DNA of 64,000 nt from G963422745 sp965214285 (GCA_965214285.1 OZ243946.1:682001-746000), one strand, 5' to 3'; positions 53,861-63,208 are shown, counted from the stretch's first letter. Notes: generated from the sequence alone by a model not told the origin. Made by a program: numbers and translations.

Positions 53861-54970
53861 TCAGCGGACTGTGCGGCCAAAGACACCCGAAAAGCCGGCA
53901 GTGTCTAACGCGACGATGCCGAAAGTCCCCGGAGGGAGTGTCACCGTCGGCAGTTCCCGGCGCCACCTATCCAGGCGGTCCGAGTTCTCCCGCATGAACC
54001 GGGCTTCGTGCTCCAGCCGAACCTCGGAGCGGACCCGTTCCAGAGGCGCCTTGCAGGCGAAGTCCGCGGTGGCGATCTCCACCTCCAAGGCCATAAGGGC
54101 GTCGATCTCGGCCTGCAGGGCGTCGTCGATGCGGTTGGGGCCTCCCGCAGCATTGACACGGGGCATCAGGGTGACGAAGACGTCGTTGAGAGAGGCGTAG
54201 ATGGCGTCCTCGTCGGCGTAGCGATGCCCGCGCTCTGCCATGCAGGATGACCACTCGGCGGCGGCCGCAGCGATGCGAGGATCGGCGGCGATCTGCTCGT
54301 CGAGCGATGCGGTGATCTCGTTGAACGCCATAACAGCTGCCGCGGGAGGCGACAACTTGTCCAGCGCCTCCTGGTAGCACAGGTTGAATTGCTCTTGCCA
54401 TGCCCTGCGCTCGGTCTCGGAGAGACCTTCCCGAAAGGCATCGTTGGGGTCGGGAGAATAGACCCCAGTAGGCCCGAGGGGCGTCATGAGGGCGTCAGCC
54501 ATCCCGTAGCCCATCTCCGGTCCGGGCTCTTCGCCCGGCTCGAGCAGATCTGGTTGCGCGGCTCGGCTAGCGGCCTCTTCTGCAAGCCAGTCGCGCACGA
54601 CGTACCGCAGCCCCTGCCTGGCCATGCAGCTGCGGATCACCTGGTCTTGGGCGACCATCGGATGCGCCGTGACGAGATCGGGGAACGTCTCGAAGATGTG
54701 GCTCCTCATGAACTCGCCCAACCCGGTCGGGGATCGCTCATCGGATGCGTTCTCGTCAGCAGAACCGCCGTCGGCTGGGCTCGCAGCCGAAGACGCGCTG
54801 TCGTCCGAGGCGGCTTGCTCAGAGTCCGCGGCCCCGGCGGCCTGTTCGCCGGGCGCGCTGCTCCCGTCCTGCGAATACGAGCCTGTGCCCGAGTCCGAGC
54901 AGCCCGCGGCCAGCACCGTGACCACCGCTGCGGCAGTCAGCCAAAGCGCACAACGGATGCGATGCACCAT
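53861..54970 (-). CDS. secreted lipoprotein A of a three-member paralogous set
   Basis: 369 aa. Signal peptide with lipobox LAAGC (about residues 20-24), a Ser/Glu/Asp-rich linker (to about 80), then a helical domain with four spaced Cys, two of them in repeats of the form C-M-x3-G-x2-Y/F (CMARQGLRY, CMAERGHRY). Shares this layout with the products at 55257-56360 and 57187-58284 but is more divergent from them. No known enzyme motif. Adjacent to transporter genes, so a surface role is plausible. Confidence 0.7.
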   Translation of the reverse strand: MVHRIRCALWLTAAAVVTVLAAGCSDSGTGSYSQDGSSAPGEQAAGAADSEQAASDDSASSAASPADGGSADENASDERSPTGLGEFMRSHIFETFPDLVTAHPMVAQDQVIRSCMARQGLRYVVRDWLAEEAASRAAQPDLLEPGEEPGPEMGYGMADALMTPLGPTGVYSPDPNDAFREGLSETERRAWQEQFNLCYQEALDKLSPPAAAVMAFNEITASLDEQIAADPRIAAAAAEWSSCMAERGHRYADEDAIYASLNDVFVTLMPRVNAAGGPNRIDDALQAEIDALMALEVEIATADFACKAPLERVRSEVRLEHEARFMRENSDRLDRWRRELPTVTLPPGTFGIVALDTAGFSGVFGRTVR

Positions 54971-55060
54971 CAGTCTGGACCTGCTCCTCGGTCGGGGGAG
55001 GGGATTGCACGGCCATTGTCGCAGACTCCGCGCCGCCGCGCAATGGATTCGCCGGCGGGG

Positions 55061-55245
55061 GTCAGACGGAGACGGCGATCTCGACGGGGTGGTGGCAGGC
55101 GACCCAGTGATCGCCGTCGCCGACCTGGGTCATCACAGGCTCCTCGCTGCTGCAGCGATCGCTGGCATGCCCGCAGCGGGTGTGGAACCGACAGCCCCCC
55201 GGCGGGCGGATCGCGGACGGCAGCTCGTCTGGGATGCCGGAATCG
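55061..55245 (-). pseudogene. 3'-end fragment of dppF (copy 1)
   Basis: Nearly identical to the last 60 or so codons of dppF (58954-59140), including the Cys-rich end (GGCRFHTRCGHASDRC) and the DppF stop. It stands between lipoproteins A and B with no ATPase domain. It marks a tandem-duplication junction. The stretch 54971-55060 upstream of lipoprotein A resembles the promoter region of the secreted-protein genes. Confidence 0.85.
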
Positions 55246-55256
55246 GGGGTCCCGTT

Positions 55257-56360
55257 TCAGAAGATGAAGCTCCCGGGTGGCATGGTCATAGTGGGGGCTT
55301 CTTGGCGCAGCAGGGCCAGGCGGTCTTGGTTGTCGTCGAGGAACTGTTGCTCGTGTTCGACCTTGACTTCGTAGCGGACCTGTTGCAGGGTTTCCTCGCA
55401 GGCGAGGTCGGCCACGGCGATCTCGGCTTCGATGGCCTGCAGGGCGTCGAGGTCGGCCTGGAAGGCGGCGTCGATGTGCTCGTGGCCACCCAGGGCCCGC
55501 AGCCGGTTGAGCAGCGGATTGGCGATGCCGTTCAGGTAGGCGTGGATTTCGTCCTGGTCCGAGAAGCTGTGCCCGCGCTCTGCCATGCACGCCGACCACT
55601 CGGCGGTGGCCTCAGCGATCCGCGGGTCGGCGTCGACACGCTCTTGCAAGGCGGCGAGTTCGTCTTCCAGCGCCAGGTAGATCACCCCTGGGCGGCTGAT
55701 CTCGGTTTGGGCGTGATGGACGCATTCCCGGCGATGGCTTTCCCATGCCTCGAACTCGCTTTGGGACATGCTGTCGCGGATGGCGTCGTTGGGATCCACG
55801 TAGCCGTGCTCGAACACCTCGGGCGCGTCGATGCTGTCGGCGTAGCCGTAGCCGTGCGTCGACATGTAGTCCTCTTCGTCAACGGCGGGCGTGACAGCGG
55901 CCCGCGCTGCGCTCTTGGCGGCCCAGTCGATCATGGCGTAGCGGAAACCCTGTTGGGTCATGCAGTCGTATTTCATCTGCTCGATGGCAGCCATCGGATC
56001 GGAGAAGTCGTGATCGGGAAACGCTTCAGTCCTGAGATCGGCCAGAAACGCCCCAAGCGGCGACCACAGCTGCTCGTCGGCACCATCCTCAGCGGAGCCG
56101 TCGCTGGCCTCTTCGTCCGGGTCGCTCTCGTCTGAGCCGCCGTCTCCTTCGCCAGACGGGTCCTCCGCTGAGACCGAGCTCTCAGCCGGTTCGGCCTCAG
56201 CACCGCCCTGGGCGTTCTCCGAGGCGGCCTCAGCACTCAGTTCAGCGGACACGCCCTCCACAGTCTGGGATTCCGAGCCCGTTTCCGAGCAGCCCGCGGC
56301 CAGCACGACGGCCACCACTGCGGCAGTCAGGCACAGCACACAGCGGATTCGATGCACCAT
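55257..56360 (-). CDS. secreted lipoprotein B (duplicated)
   Basis: 367 aa. Lipobox LAAGC after MVHRIRCVLCLTAA; acidic Ser/Glu-rich linker; helical domain with CMTQQGFRY, ECVHHAQTEI, CMAERGHSF and DLACEETLQ. Highly similar to the protein at 57187-58284, which lies in an equivalent position of a tandem duplicate. It follows the small secreted-protein gene by 32 nt, so the two form a pair. Confidence 0.75.
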   Translation of the reverse strand: MVHRIRCVLCLTAAVVAVVLAAGCSETGSESQTVEGVSAELSAEAASENAQGGAEAEPAESSVSAEDPSGEGDGGSDESDPDEEASDGSAEDGADEQLWSPLGAFLADLRTEAFPDHDFSDPMAAIEQMKYDCMTQQGFRYAMIDWAAKSAARAAVTPAVDEEDYMSTHGYGYADSIDAPEVFEHGYVDPNDAIRDSMSQSEFEAWESHRRECVHHAQTEISRPGVIYLALEDELAALQERVDADPRIAEATAEWSACMAERGHSFSDQDEIHAYLNGIANPLLNRLRALGGHEHIDAAFQADLDALQAIEAEIAVADLACEETLQQVRYEVKVEHEQQFLDDNQDRLALLRQEAPTMTMPPGSFIF

Positions 56361-56392
56361 CGGATTGGGGCCGCCGCTCCTGTCAGCGGCGC

Positions 56393-56803
56393 TCAGTACC
56401 CGGTGATTTCGACCCAGATCTCGGTGTCGCCTGGGAATCTGGTGCGGTTGACGCGCACCCATGCCTGCGAGTCTCCTGTCTGATCGAAGAACAGGTGATT
56501 CGTCCAGCGCCTGCACGACCAGGCCTGGACGAAGTCCCTGCCGCCGTCCTCGTACACGGCAGTCACGCAGCTACCGTCCGTATGCACGTCGCGGACCTTG
56601 GCAGCGATGATGCCATCACCGTCATAGGTCGAGGGGTCCCGGATCTCCCATTTCCCCCAAGGGGTGTACTCCCACCTTCCGGCGACAAATACCTCGAAAC
56701 CTTGGCTGAAGTCGCGCACTTGGGCTGCGTGGGCGGGCAGAGCGGTGGCGATCATCAGCGACAACGCTGCGATCACTCCGATCAGGCTTCGGGTGGTCTT
56801 CAT
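56393..56803 (-). CDS. small secreted protein B (duplicated)
   Basis: 136 aa. Sec signal peptide (MKTTRSLIGVIAALSLMI, cleavage after AHA), then a compact domain with conserved YDGDGIIAAKVRDVHTD, CVTAVYEDG and SQAWVRVNRTRFP. GGGAG lies before the ATG and CATAAT (56841-56846) is a likely -10. The paralogue at 58317-58727 is about two-thirds identical by eye. Function unknown. Confidence 0.75.
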   Translation of the reverse strand: MKTTRSLIGVIAALSLMIATALPAHAAQVRDFSQGFEVFVAGRWEYTPWGKWEIRDPSTYDGDGIIAAKVRDVHTDGSCVTAVYEDGGRDFVQAWSCRRWTNHLFFDQTGDSQAWVRVNRTRFPGDTEIWVEITGY

Positions 56804-56840
56804 GGCTGGCTCCCTTCAGGGGCGTCAAGCTTGCACGGCC

Positions 56841-56846
56841 ATTATG
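56841..56846 (-). promoter_or_regulatory. -10 box for secreted protein B
   Basis: CATAAT in the conserved block GTGCCATAATGGCCGTGC, identical in the second copy at 58765-58770. About 38 nt before the start codon. No convincing -35 is seen. Confidence 0.4.
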
Positions 56847-56996
56847 GCACACAGCGCGGAGTTCTGCATGGGGTCTGCGACGCCAATCGCTAGGCCCTCG
56901 CTCAGGCCGGAGGGAGGGGTAGGACGGGCGGCTGCCCAGCACGTCTGATGCCGGACGAGGGGCGTCGGGAAGAGCACCCCCGGGTTGTCGAGGGCG

Positions 56997-57180
56997 TCAG
57001 ACGGCGATCTCGACGGGGTGGTGGCAGGCGACCCAGTGGTCGCCGTCGCCCACCTGGGCTATCAGCGGCTCCTCGCTGCGGCAGCGGTCGCTGGCATGCC
57101 CGCAGCGGGTGTGGAACCGACAGCCCCCCGGCGGGCGGATCGCAGACGGCAGCTCGCCTGCGATGTCGGAGTCGGAGACT
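56997..57180 (-). pseudogene. 3'-end fragment of dppF (copy 2)
   Basis: Second truncated copy of the dppF 3' end, with a 6-nt deletion near the stop relative to the intact gene. Together with the fragment at 55061 it bounds a duplicated unit of about 1.94 kb. It cannot encode a working ATPase. Confidence 0.85.
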
Positions 57181-57186
57181 CTCGCT

Positions 57187-58284
57187 TCAGCAACACGAAA
57201 AGTGTCCGGGTGGCATGGTCATCGTGGGCAGTTCCTCGCGCAGCAGGGCCAGGCGGTCCTGGTTCTCGTCGACGAATCGCTGCTCGTGCTCGAATCGAAC
57301 CTCTTCACGGACCTGTTGCAGGGGTCCCTCGCAGGCGAGGTCGGCTACGGCGATCTCGACCTCGATGGCCTGCAGAGCGTCGAGGTTGGCCTGGAAGGCG
57401 GCGTCGATGTGCTCGTGGCCGCCCAAGGCCCGCAGCCGGTTGAGCAGCGGATCGGCAATGCCGCTCAGGTAGGAGTGGATCTCGTCCTGGTCGGCGAAGC
57501 TGTGCCCGCGCTCTGCCATGCACGCCGACCACGCGGCGGTGGCCTCAGCGATCCGCGGGTCGGCATCGACACGCTCCTGCAAGGCGGTGAGTTCGTCTTG
57601 CAATGCCAGGTAGATCACCCCTGGGCGGCTGATCTCGGTCTGAGCATGATGGACGCAGTCGCGCCGATGGCTCTCCCAGGCTTCGAACTCGCTTGCGGAC
57701 ATGGTTTCTCGGATCGCGTCGTTGGGATCCACGTAGCCGTGCTCAAACACCTCCGGCGCGTCGATGCTGTCGGCGAAGCCGTAGCCGTGCGTCGACATGT
57801 AGTCCTCTTCGTCAACGCTGGGCATGACAGCGGCCCGCGCTGCGCTCTTGGCGGCCCAGTCGATCATGGCGTAGCGGAAACCCTGCTCGGTCATGCAGTC
57901 GTACTTCATCTGCTCGATGGCAGCCATCGGATCGGAGAAGTCGTGATCGGGAAACGCCTCAGCCCTGAGATCGGCCAGAAACGCCCCAAGCGGCGACCCA
58001 TGCTCCTCGGCGGGAACGTCCTCCGCGGAGCCGTCGTCGCCCGATTCGCTCTCGTCTGAGTCGCTGCCTTCGTCGCCCGGCGGATCCTTTGCTGAGACCG
58101 GGCTCTCATCTGGCTCGTCCTCAACCACGCCCTGGGCATCCTCCGAGGCGGCCTCTGCACCCAGTTCAGCGGGCACCACCTCCGCAGTCTGGGACTCCGA
58201 GCCCGTGTCCGAGCACCCCGCGGCCAGCACCGCGACCTCCACCGCCGCAGTCAGCCACAACGCCCAGCGGATTCGACCTGCCAT
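57187..58284 (-). CDS. secreted lipoprotein C (duplicated)
   Basis: 365 aa. Lipobox LAAGC near residue 20, acidic linker, and a helical Cys-containing domain matching lipoprotein B over nearly its whole length (for example CMTEQGFRYAMIDWAAKSAA). The linker is the most divergent part. Paired with the small secreted-protein gene upstream. Confidence 0.75.
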   Translation of the reverse strand: MAGRIRWALWLTAAVEVAVLAAGCSDTGSESQTAEVVPAELGAEAASEDAQGVVEDEPDESPVSAKDPPGDEGSDSDESESGDDGSAEDVPAEEHGSPLGAFLADLRAEAFPDHDFSDPMAAIEQMKYDCMTEQGFRYAMIDWAAKSAARAAVMPSVDEEDYMSTHGYGFADSIDAPEVFEHGYVDPNDAIRETMSASEFEAWESHRRDCVHHAQTEISRPGVIYLALQDELTALQERVDADPRIAEATAAWSACMAERGHSFADQDEIHSYLSGIADPLLNRLRALGGHEHIDAAFQANLDALQAIEVEIAVADLACEGPLQQVREEVRFEHEQRFVDENQDRLALLREELPTMTMPPGHFSCC

Positions 58285-58316
58285 CGGATCGGGGTCGCCG
58301 CTCCTGTCAGCGGCGT

Positions 58317-58727
58317 TCAGTACCCGGTGATCTCCCACCAGATCGCGGGGTCGTCTGGGAATCTGGTGCGGTTGACGCGTACCCATGCCTGCGAGTCTCC
58401 TGTCTGGTCGAAGAACAGGTGATTCGTCCAGTGCCGACACGACCTGGCCTGGACGTAGTCCCGCTTGCCGTCTTCGTACACGGCCGTAACGCAGCTCTTG
58501 TCGGTGTGCACGTCGCGGACCTTGGCGGCGATGATGCCATCACCGTCATAGGTCGAGCGGTACCGGATCGACCACAGCCCCCAGGGGATCTCCTTGAGCT
58601 TTCCGTCGACCACTACGATCAGGCTTTGGTCGAAGTTAATCACCTGGCCTGCGTTGGCGGGCAATGCCGTGGCGATCACCAGCGACAACGCTGCGATCAC
58701 GCCGGTCAGGCTGCGGATGGTCTTCAT
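58317..58727 (-). CDS. small secreted protein C (duplicated)
   Basis: 136 aa. Signal peptide MKTIRSLTGVIAALSLVI with cleavage after ANA, then the same domain as protein B, with identical blocks such as YDGDGIIAAKVRDVHTD and NHLFFDQTGDSQAWVRVN. The first third of the mature protein differs most. GGAG ribosome site; -10 CATAAT at 58765-58770. Function unknown. Confidence 0.75.
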   Translation of the reverse strand: MKTIRSLTGVIAALSLVIATALPANAGQVINFDQSLIVVVDGKLKEIPWGLWSIRYRSTYDGDGIIAAKVRDVHTDKSCVTAVYEDGKRDYVQARSCRHWTNHLFFDQTGDSQAWVRVNRTRFPDDPAIWWEITGY

Positions 58728-58764
58728 GGCTGGCTCCTTTCAGGGGCCTCAAGCTTGCACGGCC

Positions 58765-58770
58765 ATTATG
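58765..58770 (-). promoter_or_regulatory. -10 box for secreted protein C
   Basis: CATAAT, 38 nt before the ATG at 58727, within a block duplicated at 56841-56846. Its conservation in both copies supports the call. The rest of 58771-58953, down to the dppF stop, shows nothing else. Confidence 0.4.
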
Positions 58771-58953
58771 GCACACCGCGCGGAGCTGTGCATGGGTTTC
58801 GGCCGGGCGGTCGGTGGGTCCCGGTCAGGCGGGAGTAGGGGGGATGGGATCGTGCCTCTGCCCAGCTCAGCTCCCCGGTGCCGAGGGGCGTCGGTGTGAG
58901 CCTGTCCCCGGTGCTGCGGGGTGGCAGGCGAGCGCGGCCGGTGCGGAGGGCGG

Positions 58954-60057
58954 TCAGACGGAGACGGCCACCTCGACCGGGTGGTGGCAGGCGACCCAGT
59001 GGTCGCCGTCGCCGACCTGGGTCATCACAGGCTCCTCGCTGCTGCAGCGGTCGCTGGCATGCCCGCAGCGGGTGTGGAACCGACAGCCCCCCGGCGGGCG
59101 GATCGCGGACGGCAGCTCGCCGGCGATGTCGGACTCCGATGGGTCCACCGTCGGAGCAGGCTCGGGGATCGAGGCCAGCAGCGCCCGCGTGTAGGGATGC
59201 CGGGGCTGCTCATAGAGCGCATCGGCGTTGCCGACCTCGCACACCTTGCCCAGATACATCACCACGATCCGGTCGCTCACGTTCTTCACCACCGACAGGT
59301 CGTGGCTGATGAACATCAGGGTCAGCCCGTAGCGGCGCTTCATGTCCTGGAGCAGGTTGAGGATCTGCGCCTGCACCGACACGTCCAGCGCCGACACAGG
59401 CTCGTCGCAGATCAGCAGCTTCGGGTCCAGCGCCAGCGCCCGAGCCACACCGATCCGCTGGCACTGGCCGCCGCTGAACTGATGCGGCCGCCGGTCGCCG
59501 ATCTTGGGGTCGATTCCGACGCTCTCCATCAGCTCGTCGATGCTGTCGTCGGACCACGAGCCCCGCTCGTCGCCCCACACGCAGAGCCCCTCGGCGATCA
59601 CGTCCCGGATCCGCCGGCGGGGATTCAGCGAGGAGATCGGGTCCTGGAAGATCATCTGCAGGTCGGGGCGGACCGCCCTCAGCGCCTCGCCCTCCAGCGC
59701 CGCCAGGTCGTTGCCCCGGTACTCGATGGCGCCGCTCTTGGCGTCGTTGAGCCGGATGATCGTCTTGGCGACGGTGGACTTGCCGCAGCCCGACTCGCCG
59801 ACGATGCCCAGCGTCTCGCCCTCCACGATGTCGAAGCTCACGCCGCTGACCGCATGCACCACCTCGCCGCGCCCGGCGGCGAACTCCACGGTCAGGTTGC
59901 GGACGCTGAGCAGCACGCCGGGCTCGTCGCGCAGCGTGGAATCGGCGGGGCCTGCGCCCGGCGCAGAGGCCGTCTGCGAGGAGCCCCGCCGCCTGCGGAG
60001 GATGACGACGACCGCCACGGCCGCCACGATCACAGCCAGGATCAGCACGGCGCTCAT
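58954..60057 (-). CDS. dppF: oligopeptide-type ABC transporter ATPase with N-terminal transmembrane helix
   Basis: 367 aa. Walker A GESGCGKST, signature FSGGQCQR, Walker B LLICDEPVSALD and the C-terminal Cys cluster (CRFHTRCGHASDRC) mark a DppF/OppF-type ATPase. Unusually, residues 3-20 form a hydrophobic helix followed by RRRRG and a Ser/Ala-rich linker before the ATPase domain, which starts near residue 48. ATG overlaps the dppD stop (ATGA). Its 3' end occurs twice more downstream. Substrate unknown. Confidence 0.9.
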   Translation of the reverse strand: MSAVLILAVIVAAVAVVVILRRRRGSSQTASAPGAGPADSTLRDEPGVLLSVRNLTVEFAAGRGEVVHAVSGVSFDIVEGETLGIVGESGCGKSTVAKTIIRLNDAKSGAIEYRGNDLAALEGEALRAVRPDLQMIFQDPISSLNPRRRIRDVIAEGLCVWGDERGSWSDDSIDELMESVGIDPKIGDRRPHQFSGGQCQRIGVARALALDPKLLICDEPVSALDVSVQAQILNLLQDMKRRYGLTLMFISHDLSVVKNVSDRIVVMYLGKVCEVGNADALYEQPRHPYTRALLASIPEPAPTVDPSESDIAGELPSAIRPPGGCRFHTRCGHASDRCSSEEPVMTQVGDGDHWVACHHPVEVAVSV

Positions 60058-61250
60058 GTCGGGCCGCCTTTGCCGGAGTCGTCAGGGGCGGGAGAGTCGT
60101 CGGCTGCGGAAGGGTTGGTGACGGCAGCCACACTGTCGCCGGGCTTGTGGTCGCCATCGCCCGCAGCGTCCGCATCGACGGAGCCCGCGGCCGCATTCCC
60201 GCCAGCAGCGGGCTCGCCGGTGACGGCCAGGCCGGCGGCGTTGGCCCCGGCGGCGATGTTGGCATCGAGCGCCTCGCGGCCCCGGAGAGTGCCTGCGGGA
60301 TGCAGGCAGGCGTACTCGTGGCCGCCCGGCACGCCGCCGACCGCCGGCACCCCGCCCAGGCAGTCGGGTTGCGCATAGCGACAACGCGGCGCGTAGGCGC
60401 AGCACAGCGGCGGGTCGATCAGCTCGGGCGGGCGGCCCGGTATCGGATCGAGGCGGGTGTGGCTCGGCTGGTCGATGCGCGGGATCGAGCGCAGCAGCGC
60501 CTCGGTGTAGGGATGCCGGGAATCCGAGAACAGCGCATCGGCTGGCGCCCGCTCCACGATCCGCCCGGCGTACATCACCGCCACGTCGTCGCAGCGGCCG
60601 TGCGCCACGCCGAGGTTGTGGGTGATCAGGATCATCGACATGGCCCGCTCGCGGCGCAGCGTGTCGAGCAGGTCCAGCAAGTGCTTCTGCACGGTCACGT
60701 CCACGGCAGTGGTGGGCTCGTCTGCGATCAGCAGCTCGGGCTCACACGCCAGCGCCATGGCGATGACCACCCGCTGGCGCAGTCCGCCGGAGAGCTCGTG
60801 GGGGTACTGGTCCACCCGCTTGGCCGGATCCGGCACGCCGACCTGCTCCAGCAGCCCGGTCGCCTCCGACAGTGCCTGGCGGCGGTCGCGCCCCAGGTGA
60901 TAGCGCAGCGTCTCGGCGATCTGCTCGCCGCAGCGTTTCACCGGGTTGAGCGAGGTCATGGGGTCCTGGAAGACCATCGTCATCTTCACGCCCCAGAAGT
61001 GCTTGGTCCGCTTGGCGGCCAGGGCCCGCACGTCGGCGCCGTCGAAGAGAACCTCGCCGGAGACCTCGGCGGTGCGCGGCAGCAGGTTCATCAGCGTCTT
61101 GGCGGTGACCGACTTGCCGCTGCCGGACTCGCCGACGATGCCCAGGGTGCGGCCCTTCTCGAGGTCGAAGCTCACGCCGTTGACCGCCTCGACCACGCCG
61201 CGGTGCGTCGGGAAACGCACCGCCAGGTCACGAACCGACAGAAAAGCCAT
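60054..61250 (-). CDS. dppD: oligopeptide-type ABC transporter ATPase
   Basis: 398 aa. Walker A GESGSGKSVTAK, signature LSGGLRQRVVIAMALA, Walker B LLIADEPTTAVD and the C-terminal Cys motif CAYAPRCRYAQPDC. About 80 Ala/Asp-rich residues extend beyond the usual end. ATG with GAGGGAG upstream, 18 nt after dppC. Confidence 0.92.
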   Translation of the reverse strand: MAFLSVRDLAVRFPTHRGVVEAVNGVSFDLEKGRTLGIVGESGSGKSVTAKTLMNLLPRTAEVSGEVLFDGADVRALAAKRTKHFWGVKMTMVFQDPMTSLNPVKRCGEQIAETLRYHLGRDRRQALSEATGLLEQVGVPDPAKRVDQYPHELSGGLRQRVVIAMALACEPELLIADEPTTAVDVTVQKHLLDLLDTLRRERAMSMILITHNLGVAHGRCDDVAVMYAGRIVERAPADALFSDSRHPYTEALLRSIPRIDQPSHTRLDPIPGRPPELIDPPLCCAYAPRCRYAQPDCLGGVPAVGGVPGGHEYACLHPAGTLRGREALDANIAAGANAAGLAVTGEPAAGGNAAAGSVDADAAGDGDHKPGDSVAAVTNPSAADDSPAPDDSGKGGPT

Positions 61251-61268
61251 GCCGCTCCCTCAGACCCC

Positions 61269-62207
61269 TCAGAATGCCGTCTCGCGCACGTCGAAGTATT
61301 CCCGCAGCCGGTCGCCTGCGAAGTTCAGCGCCAGCACCGTCACGAACATCACGAAGATCGGCGACATCGCCACCCAGGGGTTGTCCTGGAGGTCACGCGA
61401 CTGCGAGCCGTCGACGATCGACTTGCCCCAGGAGATCGCCTCGCCCTCAACGGACAGCCCCAAAAACGCCAGCCCGCCCTCGGCCACGATGGCGATGCCC
61501 ATGCCCAGCAGGGTGAGCGCACCCATGGGGATCACCACATTGGGCAGCAGCTCGCGCACGATGATGCGGACGTGGCGGGCGCCGATCACCCGGGCTGCCT
61601 GCACGAACTCGCGCTCGGCGAACTGCAGCGTGCTGGCCCGGGCCAGGCGGCCGACGGGGGCGATCGCCAGCACGCCCAGGGTCATCCCCACGGTGATCAG
61701 GCTGCGGTCGATGGCGGCGGTGATCAGCAGCGCCAGCACCAGCGCCGGGAACGACAGCAGCGAGAAGAACACGAAGCCCACGACCTGGTCGAGCACGCCC
61801 CGGAAGTAGCCCGAGACGACGCCCAGAGAGCCGCCGATCACCATGCCCATGACGATGGCCAAAAAGCCAACGAACAGCGAGATGCGAGCGCCCCAGATGG
61901 TGCGCGAGAACACGTCACGCCCCAGGGCGTCGGTGCCGAACCAGGCTGATCCCGACGGGCCTTCGCGGGGGCCGCCTGCGCCGATCCTGCCGGGGTCCTC
62001 GATGGGCAGCCAGGGCGCCAGCAGCGCCAGCACCGTAATCGAGCCCAGCCAGCACACGGCCACCCAGAAGGCGGTGCCGAGCCGCTTGCGCACGGCCTCC
62101 GCGGCGGCGTCGGCATCGTCGGCCAGCTCGATCGCGGCTTCGGTCACGGCCACGGCCTCGGGTGCGGAGGCGGGCGAGGGTGCGGAGGCGGGCGAGGGCG
62201 CGGTCAT
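61269..62207 (-). CDS. dppC: oligopeptide-type ABC transporter permease (DppC family)
   Basis: 312 aa. N-terminal Ala/Ser/Pro-rich stretch with an 18-bp tandem repeat, a helix (FWVAVCWLGSITVLALLAPW), the signature GTDALGRDVFSRTIWGARIS, and the EAA-like loop ARVIGARHVRIIVRELLPNV. ATG at 62207 overlaps the dppB stop (ATGA). The family's typical six helices are visible. Confidence 0.93.
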   Translation of the reverse strand: MTAPSPASAPSPASAPEAVAVTEAAIELADDADAAAEAVRKRLGTAFWVAVCWLGSITVLALLAPWLPIEDPGRIGAGGPREGPSGSAWFGTDALGRDVFSRTIWGARISLFVGFLAIVMGMVIGGSLGVVSGYFRGVLDQVVGFVFFSLLSFPALVLALLITAAIDRSLITVGMTLGVLAIAPVGRLARASTLQFAEREFVQAARVIGARHVRIIVRELLPNVVIPMGALTLLGMGIAIVAEGGLAFLGLSVEGEAISWGKSIVDGSQSRDLQDNPWVAMSPIFVMFVTVLALNFAGDRLREYFDVRETAF

Positions 62208-63208
62208 TGCGCACGCACCCGAGGATCGAGCCAGGTGTAGAGCAGGTCGACCAGGAAGTTGATCAACACGAAGGCCACGGCGATCACGATCACCGCGCCC
62301 AGCACTACCGGGAAGTCGTCGCGGATCACTGCGGTGACCAGCTCGCGGCCCACGCCGGGGATCGTGAAGATGTTCTCCACCACCAGCGACCCGCCGATCA
62401 GCGCGCCGGTCTGCACGCCGAACACGGTGATCACCGAGAACAGCGAGGGCCGCAGGGCGTGGCGCAGCATCACGTAGCGGTCCGGCATGCCCTTGGCGCG
62501 GGCCATGTGGACGAAGTCCTCTTGCAGGGTGGTGATCAGGTCGGTGCGCAGCAGGCGCTGATAGGTCGCCGCCAGGCCGAGCCCGAGCGACAGCGCCGGC
62601 AACAGCAGCGACTTGACCTCGGCGAGAAGCGACGAGCTGTCGTAGCTGGCCGGCAGCCAGCCCCAGCGCAGGCCGAACACATAGAGCAGGATCACGCCCA
62701 GCGCGAAGTTGGGGATCGACAGCAGCCCGAAGGAGGCGACAGAGAGCACTTTGTCGTCCCAGCGGTTCGCCCGGTAGCCCGCCCAGACCCCCAGCGGCAC
62801 GGCCACGCCCAGGGCGATCAGCTCGGCGAAGATCATCAGCTTCAGCGACACCGGGAATTTCGAGCGCAGCACCTCGTTGACCGAGAGGTTGTTCTTGAAC
62901 GAGGTCCCGAGGTCGCCTGAGATCGTGTCGCCGAGCCACAGCGCGTAGCGGGTGAAGAACGGCTCGTCGAGGCGGTACTCGGCGCGTGCCTCGGCGACGA
63001 TCTCGCAGTCCGTGCGCAGGTTGTCCAGCGATGTGGTGGTGGCCTCCGCCTCGCCGCGGGCCACCGCCTCGCAGTCGAGCTCGGCCAGCGGGCCGACGAT
63101 GTTGACCAGCGGGTCGCCGAGCAGGTTCATGGCGCTGAACGCCATGAAGGTGACGGCCCCCAGGACCAGGACCAGCAGGACCAGCCTCCGTGCAGCGAAG
63201 CGGGCCAT
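62204..63208 (-). CDS. dppB: oligopeptide-type ABC transporter permease (DppB family)
   Basis: 334 aa. First helix LVLLVLVLGAVTFMAFSAMN, an extracytoplasmic domain with LDEPFFTRYALWLGDTISGD, and the permease core ending AVAFVLINFLVDLLYTWLDP. The EAA-type loop is MARAKGMPDRYVMLRHALRP. ATG shares its A with a tiny ORF stop; AGGAG lies 40 nt upstream. 97 nt separates it from the binding-protein gene, a stretch that contains chained mini-ORFs of 8 and 3 codons. Confidence 0.93.
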   Translation of the reverse strand: MARFAARRLVLLVLVLGAVTFMAFSAMNLLGDPLVNIVGPLAELDCEAVARGEAEATTTSLDNLRTDCEIVAEARAEYRLDEPFFTRYALWLGDTISGDLGTSFKNNLSVNEVLRSKFPVSLKLMIFAELIALGVAVPLGVWAGYRANRWDDKVLSVASFGLLSIPNFALGVILLYVFGLRWGWLPASYDSSSLLAEVKSLLLPALSLGLGLAATYQRLLRTDLITTLQEDFVHMARAKGMPDRYVMLRHALRPSLFSVITVFGVQTGALIGGSLVVENIFTIPGVGRELVTAVIRDDFPVVLGAVIVIAVAFVLINFLVDLLYTWLDPRVRAQ

